From positions 94,898 through 158,897 of the forward strand of contig NZ_VTAW01000006.1 of NCBI RefSeq assembly GCF_008245225.1: a stretch of DNA of 64,000 nucleotides, given 5' to 3'. The notes under the pieces were generated by a model. The model worked only from the letters and a program-made list of their open reading frames with translations, searched no databases and was not told where the DNA came from. This document shows positions 40,151-49,532 of the stretch, piece by piece. Position 1 is the stretch's first letter, and each line of letters begins with the position of its first letter. The translations under genes and the position numbers were made by a program. The DNA is from Natrialba swarupiae. GTDB taxonomy: Archaea; Halobacteriota; Halobacteria; Halobacteriales; Natrialbaceae.

Positions 40151-40996
40151 ATGTGCTCGCTCGACGACCGAGTGGTGCGATTGCTCACCGACGAAGCGAA
40201 TCGAGCGGTTCTCGAGGCCCTGGACGACGCTGGCTCCCCACTTTCGATCGACGAACTGGCCGCAGAACTGGTCTCCCAAGAGACGTTCGTCGTCGACGAA
40301 CTCGAGTACGACGAGTGCCTCGAGCGCGCTCGAATATCGCTCTATCACGCCCGCCTGCCGAAACTCGACGAGGCGGGGCTGGTCGAGTACGATCCCGAGA
40401 CGGCCGTCGTCTCCCTGGGGGTGCTCGCGCCGGTTGCCGCCCAGTGGGAGGAGATCGAACTGATCGACGAGTTACTCTCACGATTCGAGACGGGTATCGG
40501 TGACGAGCGGAAAATCGGCGTTCTCGAGGGACGAGACGAGGTCTACGAGTACGCTCGCGAACTCGCGGGGAGAGCGGACGAGGAACTGTTTCTGATCTAC
40601 ACGTCCGGGGAGTTGCTCGACGAGGAGTGTCTGCCCCACGCCGAGCGGGCGATCGATCGCGACGTCGACTTCTACGCCGGTGTGAAAGATCGATCCGCTC
40701 GGCGGTTTTTCGACCGACAGCTCCCGGAGGCGACGATCTGGGAGCCCCAACTCGACTGGCTCTACGATCCGACCCAACCGCCCACGATCAGTCGACTCGT
40801 CTTCGTTGATCGAGAGACCGTCGTCGTCGGCCTCTGGGAGGAGGACGACGACGGGGCGAAAACCGAACTCGGAATGGTCGGCGACGGGCGGGCGAATCCG
40901 CTCGTGACCCTCGTCCGCGAACTGCTCGGCCCACGACTCGAGCACCTCGATTACCAGAGCGATCAGTTTCTCGACGAACTCCCGTTCGAATCGTGA
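40151..40996 (+). CDS. DUF7344 winged-helix regulator with C-terminal sensor domain
   Basis: 281 residues from the ATG set by its TATA element. The N-terminal DUF7344 wing helix is VVRLLTDEANRAVLEALDDA, then ARISLYHARLPKLDEAGLVE. The C-terminal 160 residues (EVYEYARELAGRADEELFLI and IDRDVDFYAGVKDRSARRFF) resemble the phospholipase-D-like or TrmB-type sensor halves of haloarchaeal regulators. The ligand is unknown. It stands between a threonine synthase-like gene and argS and might respond to amino acids, which is only a guess. Confidence 0.75.
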   Translation: MCSLDDRVVRLLTDEANRAVLEALDDAGSPLSIDELAAELVSQETFVVDELEYDECLERARISLYHARLPKLDEAGLVEYDPETAVVSLGVLAPVAAQWEEIELIDELLSRFETGIGDERKIGVLEGRDEVYEYARELAGRADEELFLIYTSGELLDEECLPHAERAIDRDVDFYAGVKDRSARRFFDRQLPEATIWEPQLDWLYDPTQPPTISRLVFVDRETVVVGLWEEDDDGAKTELGMVGDGRANPLVTLVRELLGPRLEHLDYQSDQFLDELPFES

Positions 40997-41080
40997 CGGT
41001 GGACTGGTGGCTGGATAGCCTCGTCCTCGAGAGGATTCGCGAGGACAGTCACCGGCGACGAAACCCGACATTCCTTTACT

Positions 41081-41101
41081 CCCGCCCTGAATACGGGCGG
41101 G
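41081..41101. promoter_or_regulatory. Perfect 7-bp inverted repeat between TATA and argS start
   Basis: CCCGCCC-TGAATAC-GGGCGGG occupies the space between the TATA-like CCTTTACT (41073-41080) and the ATG at 41103. A protein bound there would block transcription initiation. If the true start lies upstream, it would instead hide the start codon as an RNA hairpin. The arms are seen; the function is inferred. Confidence 0.55.
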
Positions 41102-41102
41102 T

Positions 41103-42878
41103 ATGTTCCTCTCCCTACGAACTGAGGTCGAGGAGGCCCTCGAGGGGGCGCTCGCCGAACTCGAGTACCCCACGGACGATCTCGGGATCGAAGAGCCGCC
41201 CGAGGACGTCGAGAGCGTCCTCGCCTCGAGCGTGGCGTTTCGACTCGCAAGCGAGGCGGGCGCGCCGCCGCCACGGGTCGCAGGCCAGGTCGCCGATGCG
41301 ATCGACGCCGACGAACTGACCTACGTCTCCGAGATTCGTACGCAGGGTCCGTATCTCAACTTCCTGCCGAGCGACGCCTACTTCGCGGAGACGCTTGCGG
41401 CCGGCACCGACGAGACGTACGGCTCGCTCGCGGACCGCGACACGTCACTCGTCGTCGAACACACGAGTGCGAACCCGACGGGACCGGTCCACGTCGGCCG
41501 GGCGCGCAACCCGATCATCGGCGACGCGGTCGCGAACCTGCTGGATTTCGCCGGCTACGACGTTTCCCGCCACTACTACGTCAACGACGCCGGCCGCCAG
41601 ATGGCCGTCTTCACCTGGGCCTACGAGACGTTCGACGAGGCTGACCTCGAGGCCGAGCCCGAACGCGACCGCATCGAGTACGACCTCGTCCGGTACTACC
41701 GGAAGGGGAACCGCTTCCTCGAGAACGCCTCCGAGGCCGAGGTCGAAGCGGCCGAAGCCGAGATCGACTCGATCATGCAGGGACTCGAGGCCGGCGACGA
41801 GGAGACCTACGAGCGGGTCAGCGAAGTCGTCGATCAGGTGCTCTCGGGGATGAAGACGTGTCTCGGCCGACTCCCCGCGGAGTTCGACGAGTTCGTCAAG
41901 GAGACGCGCTTTATGCGCGACGACTCGACCGACGACGTCGTCTCCAGACTCGAGGACCTCGACGACGCGGTCTACGAGGAAGAAGCCTGGCAACTCAACC
42001 TCGAGTCGTTCGGCATCGAGAAGAATCTCGTCTTCCTGCGCTCGGACGGCACCTCGCTGTATCCCACCCGCGATCTGGCCCACCACGAGTGGAAGTTCGA
42101 CAACTACGACCAGGCGGTGACCGTCCTCGGCGAAGACCACAAACTCCAAGCCCGACAGATCGACGCGACCCTCGAGTTACTGGGCAACGACACCGACAAG
42201 CTCGAGCAGGTGCTTTACTCCTACGTCAACCTCCCGGAGGGGAAGATGTCGACCCGCCGCGGAACCGGCGTCGACTTGGACGATCTGCTCGACGAGGCGA
42301 TCGACCGCGCGCGAGAGGAGGTCGAGACCAGACTGGACGATCGCATCCGCGACGACGACCTGGACGAAGACGATATCGAACGCATCGCCCACCAGGTCGG
42401 GATCGGTGCCGTTCGCTACGACATCGTCTCTAAACAGCCGACGAAGGCGATCACGTTCGAGTGGGAGCGTGCACTCGACTTCGAGGCCCAGTCCGCACCG
42501 TACGTCCAGTACGTCCACGCCCGCTGCTGTGGCATCCTGGAGGAAGCCGGCTTCGACGTCGAAGCGGGCGAGTTCCCCGAGGCCGACGTCGACGCGGACT
42601 TACTCGAGACGCCGGCGGAGCGAGCCCTCCTCGAGACGATCGCGCGACTGCCGGCGGTCGTCGACGAGGCCGCCGACGACCTAGAGCCCCACCAGATTGC
42701 GACCTACACCCGGGAGTTCGCCGATCGGTTCAACGCGTTCTACCGCGAGTGTCCGGTGTTGGCCGACGACGTCGACCCCGACCGCCGCGAGGCGCGACTC
42801 GCGCTCGTCGCCACCTCGAAACACACCGTCGCGAACGCGCTGTCGATCCTCGGCGTGGCTGCACCGCGTTCGATGTAG
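41103..42878 (+). CDS. argS: Arginyl-tRNA synthetase
   Basis: 591 residues, class Ia. It has an N-terminal Add-1 tRNA-binding domain, the HIGH-type signature [26 protein letters not shown] and the KMSKS-type loop EGKMSTRRG. The C-terminal anticodon-binding helical domain includes [14 protein letters not shown] and [12 protein letters not shown]. It charges tRNA-Arg. It is monocistronic, with an operator-like palindrome at the promoter. Confidence 0.96.
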   Translation: MFLSLRTEVEEALEGALAELEYPTDDLGIEEPPEDVESVLASSVAFRLASEAGAPPPRVAGQVADAIDADELTYVSEIRTQGPYLNFLPSDAYFAETLAAGTDETYGSLADRDTSLVVEHTSANPTGPVHVGRARNPIIGDAVANLLDFAGYDVSRHYYVNDAGRQMAVFTWAYETFDEADLEAEPERDRIEYDLVRYYRKGNRFLENASEAEVEAAEAEIDSIMQGLEAGDEETYERVSEVVDQVLSGMKTCLGRLPAEFDEFVKETRFMRDDSTDDVVSRLEDLDDAVYEEEAWQLNLESFGIEKNLVFLRSDGTSLYPTRDLAHHEWKFDNYDQAVTVLGEDHKLQARQIDATLELLGNDTDKLEQVLYSYVNLPEGKMSTRRGTGVDLDDLLDEAIDRAREEVETRLDDRIRDDDLDEDDIERIAHQVGIGAVRYDIVSKQPTKAITFEWERALDFEAQSAPYVQYVHARCCGILEEAGFDVEAGEFPEADVDADLLETPAERALLETIARLPAVVDEAADDLEPHQIATYTREFADRFNAFYRECPVLADDVDPDRREARLALVATSKHTVANALSILGVAAPRSM

Positions 42879-42955
42879 CGTCACGATCGGCACTCGCCGT
42901 AGTCTCCCGGAAAGAAACAGCGAGCCGCCGTTCGTTCGGAACTGGTCGACGACTC

Positions 42956-43459
42956 TCAGCGTTTGGAATCGACGATCTTGTCTTTGAGCTCTTTGCGGGA
43001 GATCTCGTCTTCGAGGTAGTCGAGCAGCCACTGCACGTCGACGATCAGGCCGAGGACGTGTGCGCCGTCGTGTTCGATGTACAGTTCGATGATCTCGACG
43101 TCCCGCTTGAACCGGTCCGGATCGGTGACCGCGTACGCGAGGTCGTGTCCGACGACCTCGAGTTCTTTGTACAACTCGTCCGTGTCGGTGGTGTCGGTTT
43201 CGACGTCGACGCTGACGGTACCGCTGTCGTGGGTGACGTCGGTGACGGCCACTTTGTCGCTGTCCGTCTCGACGTCGCCGTCGAATCCGGGCACTTCGCC
43301 GTCGTCACCGTCGTCGTCATCTCCCTCGTATCCGTCGTCGTCGTCGTCGCCGAACGAGCTGTCGTCGCCGGTCTCTTCGTCCGTTTCGCTACTGGAACAG
43401 CCCGCGAGCACGGTTGCGAGGACGGCTCCACTGCCGAGGAGGATCTTTCGTCGCTCCAT
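42956..43459 (-). CDS. Haloarchaeal lipoprotein, unknown domain
   Basis: 167 residues. The signal MERRKILLGSGAVLATVLAG with lipobox LAGC marks an exported lipoprotein. An Asp/Gly-rich linker (residues 25-60) leads to a compact domain of about 100 residues (TDELYKELEVVGHDLAYAVT, then RDVEIIELYIEHDGAHVLGL). It looks like the haloarchaeal DUF8159 type but this is not certain. Function unknown. A TATA-like TAATTACTAA lies about 31 bases upstream. Confidence 0.8.
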   Translation of the reverse strand: MERRKILLGSGAVLATVLAGCSSSETDEETGDDSSFGDDDDDGYEGDDDDGDDGEVPGFDGDVETDSDKVAVTDVTHDSGTVSVDVETDTTDTDELYKELEVVGHDLAYAVTDPDRFKRDVEIIELYIEHDGAHVLGLIVDVQWLLDYLEDEISRKELKDKIVDSKR

Positions 43460-43866
43460 GCTCGAGCGGTCGAGAGACGTCCGGATTAGTAATTAGCTCG
43501 TACCCTGGCCACCCAGAATCGTCCGTTCACCACATTTCATTTCTATAATTATATGCGGGAAGGAACGCTGTAAAGGAGAATATCAACGCCCTGGACGAAA
43601 AACAGCGTCGCGCCCGGTTAGATTCGAATACGTTCCGGAATGGACGACCATCTCGTGGCTCGGGTAGTCTTCGACTTCGATAGAAGTTGCCGCCTCGGGG
43701 TGTGAAAGGGGTGTTCCAGGCATCTCCTACCGAGCGGTAGTGGCGGATCACCTCCGTTGTGGCGGGAGTCGAGGGGACCGCTCGGCCGACGTTCGCGTGA
43801 CCTCCGATCAGCTGTCGGTCACGACCGGTCGATCCACCAGACGCTGTGGACGAGGTGCGCCCCCTC
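43460..43866. other. Intergenic region before palindromic element copy 4
   Basis: About 400 bases without a supportable gene. The left end is AT-rich and holds the promoter of the lipoprotein. Open frames on either strand are low-quality, without start signals or family features. Confidence 0.5.
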
Positions 43867-43952
43867 TCATACGGTCTGCTGTCCGTCAATATCGCCGCAC
43901 CCGAGACCCGTTCTCCGGGTGCGGCGGGACACAGGAACAGCAATCCGTCTCA
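43867..43952. repeat. Dispersed palindromic element, copy 4 (overlaps minD stop)
   Basis: 86 bp. The arms are TCATACGGTCTGCTGTCC and, on the minus strand, TGAGACGGATTGCTGTTCC. The central stem CGCCGCACCCG pairs perfectly with CGGGTGCGGCG. The first TGA of the minus-strand arm is the stop codon of the MinD-like gene. Confidence 0.82.
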
Positions 43953-44807
43953 GTTGTTGGATTCTGCTTCGGTGATCGCACTCGAGACGTCGTCGTGACC
44001 GGCCTCTCGCTCGTCTGCCGTCGCCTGTGGTTCGGGTTCGGACGCCGACTCCTCGTCGTCGTCTGTTCCAGAGTCGCCGTCGGGCGGCGTCTGGATGTCG
44101 ATACCGGAGAGATCGCTCGCCAGTCGGCGGTAGGCCCCGGATGCGGAACTCCGTGGATCGTAGACGACGAGTGGCGTTCCCGCACAGACGCTCTCGCGTG
44201 AGGTGGGGTCTTCGGGGATCGTCCCGAGCAACGGAATCTCGAGTTGGCCCGCGATCTCGTCGTAGCTGATGTCGCTGTTCGGATGGGTTCGGGTGACGAC
44301 CAGCCCGGCGATCTCGCCGCCGGCGCGGGCGGTCAACTCGACGGTTTTCTGTGAGTCCTGTACGGCCGCCGGTTCGGGCGTCGAGACGACGACGACCGAA
44401 TCCGCGAGACCGAGCGGAAGGACGGTCTCGTGGCTGACGCCCGCACCGACGTCGAGAAAGACGAAGTCGTAGGTCGATCGAAGCTCTTCGACGACGGTGC
44501 GCAGCCCTTCGGGGGAGGTTTTCGCGTACTCGTCTAGATCGGTACCGCTCGGAACGGCAACGATGTTATCAGCTAACCGGTAGGTCGCGTCGTCGATCGA
44601 TGCGTCCCCGGCCAGTACGTCGTGGAGCGTCGTCGCGTCCGGGGTCAGGCTGACGAACCCCGCGAGGTTCGCCATTCCCAGATCGGTATCGACGATCGCG
44701 ACGCGCTCGCCCGCCTGTGCGAGAACCGTTCCGAGGTTAACCGTCGTCGTCGTCTTCCCGACACCGCCTTTCCCGCTCGCGATAGCATAGACAGTCTCGT
44801 GTGACAT
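43950..44807 (-). CDS. MinD/ParA-family ATPase
   Basis: 285 residues. The deviant Walker A reads SGKGGVGKTTTTVNLG with the signature Lys; switch regions are IVDTDLGMANLAG and FVFLDVGAGVSHETVLPLGL. The last 50 residues are acidic and disordered, without the clear amphipathic membrane-targeting helix of bacterial MinD. Haloarchaea carry several MinD paralogues with roles in positioning archaella and chemosensory arrays. The role of this one is not known. Its stop codon lies in a palindromic element. Confidence 0.9.
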   Translation of the reverse strand: MSHETVYAIASGKGGVGKTTTTVNLGTVLAQAGERVAIVDTDLGMANLAGFVSLTPDATTLHDVLAGDASIDDATYRLADNIVAVPSGTDLDEYAKTSPEGLRTVVEELRSTYDFVFLDVGAGVSHETVLPLGLADSVVVVSTPEPAAVQDSQKTVELTARAGGEIAGLVVTRTHPNSDISYDEIAGQLEIPLLGTIPEDPTSRESVCAGTPLVVYDPRSSASGAYRRLASDLSGIDIQTPPDGDSGTDDDEESASEPEPQATADEREAGHDDVSSAITEAESNN

Positions 44808-44994
44808 TCTCGGATACTATCCGAACAGTGGAACGGCTAGCCCTTAAATCGTCACCCCGTCGCGAGGCTCTCTCCTTTCGCCCAATTCTCTGTCAGTCAC
44901 GGATTCCCTCGGCGATCCGTTTTCCGGCCCAGCGCCGCCGTACCACGACAGCGTGTCAAAGAATACTTACCCACAGCACCGTTTTGTACGGCCA

Positions 44995-46254
44995 ATGAGC
45001 CAGGAGGGCGAACAGGAGCAATCAGACCGGAAGAAATACGAATTTCGGAAGGTCATCGAGGACCTCAAGAACTACGACGGTTCTGGCACGCAGCTCGTGA
45101 CGATCTACGTTCCCGACGATCGACAGATCAGCGACGTCGTCACCCACGTCACCCAGGAACACAGCGAAGCGGCCAACATCAAGTCCAAACAGACCCGGAC
45201 GGCCGTCCAGGACGCCCTGACGAGCATCAAAGATCGGCTCCGGTACTACGATACGTTCCCGCCGGAAAACGGAATCGTCCTGTTCTCGGGGGCCGTCGAT
45301 TCGGGCGGCGGCCGAACCGAGATGGTCACGAACGTCTTAGAGAGCCCGCCCCAACCCATCGAGTCCTTTCGCTATCACTGTGACTCCGACTTCCTCACCG
45401 AACCCCTAGAGGAGATGCTGGCCGACAAGGGCCTCTACGGCCTGGTCGTCCTCGACCGACGCGAGGCGAACGTCGGCTGGCTGAAGGGAAAACGCATCGA
45501 ACCCGTCAAATCCGCCTCCTCGCTCGTCCCCGGCAAACAGCGAAAGGGTGGCCAGTCCGCCCAGCGGTTCGCCCGTCTGCGTCTCGAGGCGATCGACAAC
45601 TTCTACCAGGAGGTCGCGGGGATGGCAAACGACCTGTTCGTCCCGCGACGCCACGAACTCGACGGTATCCTCGTCGGCGGTCCCTCGCCGACCAAAGACG
45701 AGTTCCTGGATGGCGACTACCTCCACCACGAGATTCAGGACAACGTGATCGGCAAGTTCGACGTCGCCTACACCGACGAGTCCGGGCTGAAAGACCTCGT
45801 CGACAACGCGGAGGACGCGCTGGCCGACGCCGAGGTGATGAAGGACAAACAGCAGATGGAGGAGTTCTTCGAGGAACTCAACGCGGGCGACCGCGCCACC
45901 TACGGGTTCGAGCAGACTCGTCGAAACCTGGTGATGGGCGCAGTCGACCGTCTGCTGATCAGCGAGGATCTTCGCAAAGACGTCATCACCTACGACTGCG
46001 GCGAGTGTGGCAACACGGATCGCGAGGTCGTCGACCGGCGCAAGTCGACGCCGGAACACACCTGCACCGACTGTGGCGCCGACGTCACCGCGACCGAGGA
46101 GGACCGCGAGGACGCCATCGACCACCTCATCGAGATCGCCGAACAACGAGGGACGGAGACGAAGTTCATCTCCACCGACTTCGAGAAGGGCGAACAGCTC
46201 TACAGCGCGTTCGGCGGTTTCGCCGGCATTCTGCGCTACAGCACGGGCGTCTAA
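44995..46254 (+). CDS. prf1: Peptide chain release factor aRF1
   Basis: 419 residues from the ATG at 44995, with a TATA-like AATACTTA 30 bases upstream. The stop-codon-reading NIKS motif (SEAANIKSKQTRTAVQ), the peptidyl-hydrolysis GGQ motif (RKGGQSAQRFARLR) and a C-terminal zinc-type knuckle (CGECGNTDRE with CTDCGADV) are present. It terminates translation at all three stops in archaea. Typical length. Confidence 0.97.
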   Translation: MSQEGEQEQSDRKKYEFRKVIEDLKNYDGSGTQLVTIYVPDDRQISDVVTHVTQEHSEAANIKSKQTRTAVQDALTSIKDRLRYYDTFPPENGIVLFSGAVDSGGGRTEMVTNVLESPPQPIESFRYHCDSDFLTEPLEEMLADKGLYGLVVLDRREANVGWLKGKRIEPVKSASSLVPGKQRKGGQSAQRFARLRLEAIDNFYQEVAGMANDLFVPRRHELDGILVGGPSPTKDEFLDGDYLHHEIQDNVIGKFDVAYTDESGLKDLVDNAEDALADAEVMKDKQQMEEFFEELNAGDRATYGFEQTRRNLVMGAVDRLLISEDLRKDVITYDCGECGNTDREVVDRRKSTPEHTCTDCGADVTATEEDREDAIDHLIEIAEQRGTETKFISTDFEKGEQLYSAFGGFAGILRYSTGV

Positions 46255-46379
46255 GTGCACTGCTCGTTCGATTCCCGAGAGTAGGCTCGCCCACAGGTCG
46301 GTACTCGCGGTCGAAAGCACTCGTTTCTCCCGTAACGGTCGCCCGATCTTTTCATTCCGGGAGCCCAGCACAACCGGGT

Positions 46380-47732
46380 ATGCCAGATCGAGCGTTCGGC
46401 CGACGAGCCGTCCTCGAGGGGGCCGCAATCGGTGGGATCGGATCGCTTCTCGGTGCCGGCGACGTCGCCGGCGGGATCGAACGCCGCACACGACGCACAA
46501 CGGCGTCCGCCCTCGAGCGGCACACCCCCGCCGCGAGCGAAGTGTCAGTCGTTCCCGGATCGACGCTGCTGTTCGAACTCGAGGCCCCTGTCGGGTTCGA
46601 TCCGGGCGACGTCGAATGGGGCGGTGAGGGTGAGACCGGCGGCGGGGGGACGCCGCTCGCGACCGACTACGAGTACGCGGCCGGGGTTCCGGCGACGTTT
46701 CGGACGTTCGACTCGCCGGGAACCCACCGCGTGACCGCAATGTATGGGGCAAATGAATCAACCGCGTGGACGGTACACGTCGACCCCGACGGCGCACGAC
46801 CGCCCGAGATCGATCTCCGATCCGAGCCAGGCGACGGCGAGCGGGTCGGCGTCGACGTCCCCGTGACGTTTACGGCCGAGTCGTCGGCTCGAGACGGGAC
46901 CCTCGAGCGCCTCGTCTGGGTCGAGGGCCAGAACATGACGGTCCCGGACGTCACGGATCTCGAGGGCGAGACCGACAGCGCGACGCTCGTACGCGAGCCG
47001 CCGGGCTGGACGAGTGCCGGCTATCCAACATCTGCTATCGCCGTCTCCGAAACGGGCGTGTTGAGCGACGCGGCGAGCGTCGACGGGCCGGAGATACGTC
47101 CGCCGCTCGCGGTTCGGATCGTCGAGACGAACGACCCCGTCCTCGCGGGCGAGAGACTCGAGGTCGTCGCCGAGGTAGAGAACGTCGGCGATACGATGAT
47201 GATCGGCGACCCGACCCAGGAACTCGAGTTCGTCGTCGGCGAGGACCCCGAGGTCGTCGGCGCCCGGACGGTCGCCGTCGACTGGCCGGAGACCGAACGG
47301 GTTTCGTTCGCGTTCGAGACGTATCCCGTCGACCACGACGACCGGTTTCCCGTCCGCGTCGTCGGCGCGGACGACGCCGACGAACGAACCGTCGAGGTGG
47401 TCGCTCGAGACGGCTCGGATCCCGGAACGGGCGTCGACGTAACGATCGTGAGGACCAACGCCCCGGTCCGAGCCGGCGAACCGCTCGAGGTCGTCGCCGA
47501 GGTCGCAACCGCTGGGACCGAACAGGTCAGCCGGGAGGTGACACTCGTCGTCGGGCACGATCCAGAGACGGTCGATTCGACCACCGTGGCGCTCGAGGCC
47601 GGCGAGCGCGAGACGGTCCGTCTCGGCTATCGGACCTACCCCGCGGCGCAGACGACCGAGTTCCCGGTCGTCGTCGACGCCGGCGACGGTTCGGACGAGC
47701 GCTCGGTTCGGGTGTGGGGGACGGCCGACTGA
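46380..47732 (+). CDS. Exported Tat-signal protein with tandem CARDB-like domains
   Basis: 450 residues starting MPDRAFGRRAVLEGAAIGGI, a twin-arginine-like signal. The exported part holds several Ig-like beta domains. Two related C-terminal units share VRIVETNDPVLAGERLEVVA and VTIVRTNAPVRAGEPLEVVA, typical CARDB/NEW-type repeats, at about 245 and 350. It is probably a surface or periplasmic adhesion or binding protein. There is no lipobox and no C-terminal anchor. Function unknown. Confidence 0.8.
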   Translation: MPDRAFGRRAVLEGAAIGGIGSLLGAGDVAGGIERRTRRTTASALERHTPAASEVSVVPGSTLLFELEAPVGFDPGDVEWGGEGETGGGGTPLATDYEYAAGVPATFRTFDSPGTHRVTAMYGANESTAWTVHVDPDGARPPEIDLRSEPGDGERVGVDVPVTFTAESSARDGTLERLVWVEGQNMTVPDVTDLEGETDSATLVREPPGWTSAGYPTSAIAVSETGVLSDAASVDGPEIRPPLAVRIVETNDPVLAGERLEVVAEVENVGDTMMIGDPTQELEFVVGEDPEVVGARTVAVDWPETERVSFAFETYPVDHDDRFPVRVVGADDADERTVEVVARDGSDPGTGVDVTIVRTNAPVRAGEPLEVVAEVATAGTEQVSREVTLVVGHDPETVDSTTVALEAGERETVRLGYRTYPAAQTTEFPVVVDAGDGSDERSVRVWGTAD

Positions 47733-47886
47733 CGACGCCGTCAGTATCCACTTTCGATCCCCGGCCTGTCTCGAGTATCCACTGCCTACACGTACGCTTC
47801 CCTCACCTCCGAGATGTGGATATCGAGAGGAGAGTAGCCGAGCACCGCCGGCAACTCTCGTGAGAGCTGTCGCGAGATCGTTCTCC

Positions 47887-47905
47887 AGAGAGTGACTCTC
47901 TTTCT
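47887..47905 (+). terminator. Stem-loop followed by T-rich tail
   Basis: AGAGAGT-G-ACTCTCT followed by TTCT. The stem is perfect but the one-base loop is tight. It lies about 150 bases past the Tat protein gene and before the TraB-like gene. It could be a transcription end. Confidence 0.3.
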
Positions 47906-47965
47906 AATCAACTGTTTACCACAACGGAAGCGTTATGCCGGTAGTCACGTATTACCGTTCGAACA

Positions 47966-48736
47966 ATGGACGATTGTCCGCCCGCCCCCGAATCGTTCGA
48001 CGACCCACGGATCACCGAGCAGTTCTGTCGCCACCTCGAGGGATCCGCCGGTGATCTGATCCTCCTCGGCGTCGTCCACGACCACCCGGCGAGCGTCGCC
48101 CGCGTCGAGCGCGTCCTCGAGGCCGTCGATCCCGACGTCCTCGCACTCGAGTTGCCGTCGGCTGCCCTCCCGCTGTACCGTACGTACGCCGCTGGCGGCG
48201 CGGACGAATCCGATTCGCCACGATTCGGCGGCGAGATGAGCGCAGCGATCCGCGCGTCACCCGACGTGGACGTCGTCGGCATCGACGCCCCGAACTGGTC
48301 GTTCGTTCGACGGCTGGTAACCCGGCTGGTCGCCGACCGCGTCTCACCCGCGACGGCCCGCCGGGTCGTCTCGAGTCTCGGCGGCGCGACACGGGAGGCG
48401 CTGGCCTGTCGGGTCGCCGCCACGCTGACCCACGCCACGTCGATGACGGTGACGCGGGACGACCCGATCGAGTACGACTGTACGCACACGGACCCGCCCG
48501 AGCGACAGGCCGCCCACGAGCGTTCCCACGTTGCGACCGTCCAGGCGCTGCTCGGGGGCGTCGATTCGGACGGGACCGCACTGGCCTACCGGGACGAAAC
48601 CCGCGAGCGATGTATGGCCGAACGACTCGCCGACGTTCGCGACGAAGGTGACGTCGTCGCCGTCGTCGGCGTCGACCACCTCGAGGCGCTCGAGTTTGCG
48701 CTGACGAGGCGCGAACTGGAGCCGTCGACCGAGTAG
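47966..48736 (+). CDS. TraB/PrgY-like (GumN/Tiki superfamily) protein
   Basis: 256 residues. The start LILLGVVHDHPASVARVERV, the following DPDVLALELPSAALPLYRTY and the late VVAVVGVDHLEALE match the TraB/PrgY/GumN pattern, whose GxxH and E residues form a putative metalloprotease-like site. Longer family members have C-terminal membrane helices. This one has none and would be cytoplasmic. Bacterial PrgY restrains peptide pheromones; the archaeal role is unknown. Confidence 0.75.
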   Translation: MDDCPPAPESFDDPRITEQFCRHLEGSAGDLILLGVVHDHPASVARVERVLEAVDPDVLALELPSAALPLYRTYAAGGADESDSPRFGGEMSAAIRASPDVDVVGIDAPNWSFVRRLVTRLVADRVSPATARRVVSSLGGATREALACRVAATLTHATSMTVTRDDPIEYDCTHTDPPERQAAHERSHVATVQALLGGVDSDGTALAYRDETRERCMAERLADVRDEGDVVAVVGVDHLEALEFALTRRELEPSTE

Positions 48737-48783
48737 AGTCACTATGCACTCGTCGGTGCGATGGGGTCCATCGCTCTGCGCGG

Positions 48784-48909
48784 CTACGGCGTGACGCCAA
48801 ACAGGAGGTTCACGAGTTCGAAGTACGCGACGACGCCGACGACGACGACGGCGATGGCGAGGGCAAACCCAACGAAGAACTGGAGTGTATCCCTAATTTG
48901 GAGGACCAT
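48784..48909 (-). CDS. 41-residue single-helix membrane protein
   Basis: Starts MVLQIRDTLQFFVGFALAIA, followed by VVVVGVVAYFELVNLLFGVTP: one long helix with short ends. The inner ATG at 48909 is chosen because ACATATG at 48931-48938 is at TATA distance, about 27 bases upstream; the longer frame would cross it. Function unknown. Small single-helix proteins often modulate larger membrane complexes. Confidence 0.5.
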   Translation of the reverse strand: MVLQIRDTLQFFVGFALAIAVVVVGVVAYFELVNLLFGVTP

Positions 48910-49132
48910 ACAAAGTGAACGTCGCCTACACACATATGTTTTCTCCGACCGGTAATTTCGAACGAACATCATGAAATAGTGTCGTTCAGTTTCGCTAATG
49001 TCTCCGGTCTCCGACGGTCGTCCCGTCGGGTTCCGCGCGGGAGAGAGTCCAATTCAGCGGCGAGAGTCGGCTATCGGTCGGACCGGCGCCGAGGTAGTCG
49101 GCGAGCGCGTCTGTAGTCGACACGTGGGAGTA

Positions 49133-49456
49133 CTAGTGGCGAAGGGTGGAGATACAGCGCCAGCAGTACGTAAACGTCTGGTCGGCCGCGTTGTGGGCAC
49201 CGCAGTGTGGACAGCGGATCGTCTCGCCGTCGACGTCGTGTTCCCCGTCGGTGTCATCTATCTCGTCGACGTCGTCGGGTGCGCGTGGATAGTGGTCGGA
49301 GCCGGGTGTGAGATTCGATCGCCCTCGGTCGGGATCGGCGAACGATGGGGTGCGTGTTTGCTCCCCATCCTCGCGGCGGACGTACACGTAGTACAGTATC
49401 AGATGGAGGAGGGCAAACAGTATCATGTAGCCGATGATCCAACCCACGAGATCCAT
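49133..49456 (-). CDS. Membrane-anchored zinc-ribbon protein, DUF7577 type
   Basis: 107 residues from the ATG at 49456. One N-terminal helix (LVGWIIGYMILFALLHLILY) is followed by an acidic linker and a C-terminal zinc ribbon (IRCPHCGAHNAADQTFTYCW, then RC) with two CxxC knuckles. This layout fits the haloarchaeal DUF7577 family. Zinc-ribbon domains facing the cytoplasm often bind proteins or RNA. Function unknown. Confidence 0.78.
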   Translation of the reverse strand: MDLVGWIIGYMILFALLHLILYYVYVRREDGEQTRTPSFADPDRGRSNLTPGSDHYPRAPDDVDEIDDTDGEHDVDGETIRCPHCGAHNAADQTFTYCWRCISTLRH

Positions 49457-49532
49457 CACTGTGCCATTCGTTCGCAAGACACTTGGATGTTCCCTGAGTC
49501 AGGATCGACACACAGTCACGGTCGAGAACGGA

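Noticed and set aside
43527..43943. 138-residue minus-strand frame between minD and the lipoprotein gene
   Set aside because: It runs through palindromic element copy 4 and has no start signal. The hydrophobic C-terminal end arises from the AT-rich promoter stretch.
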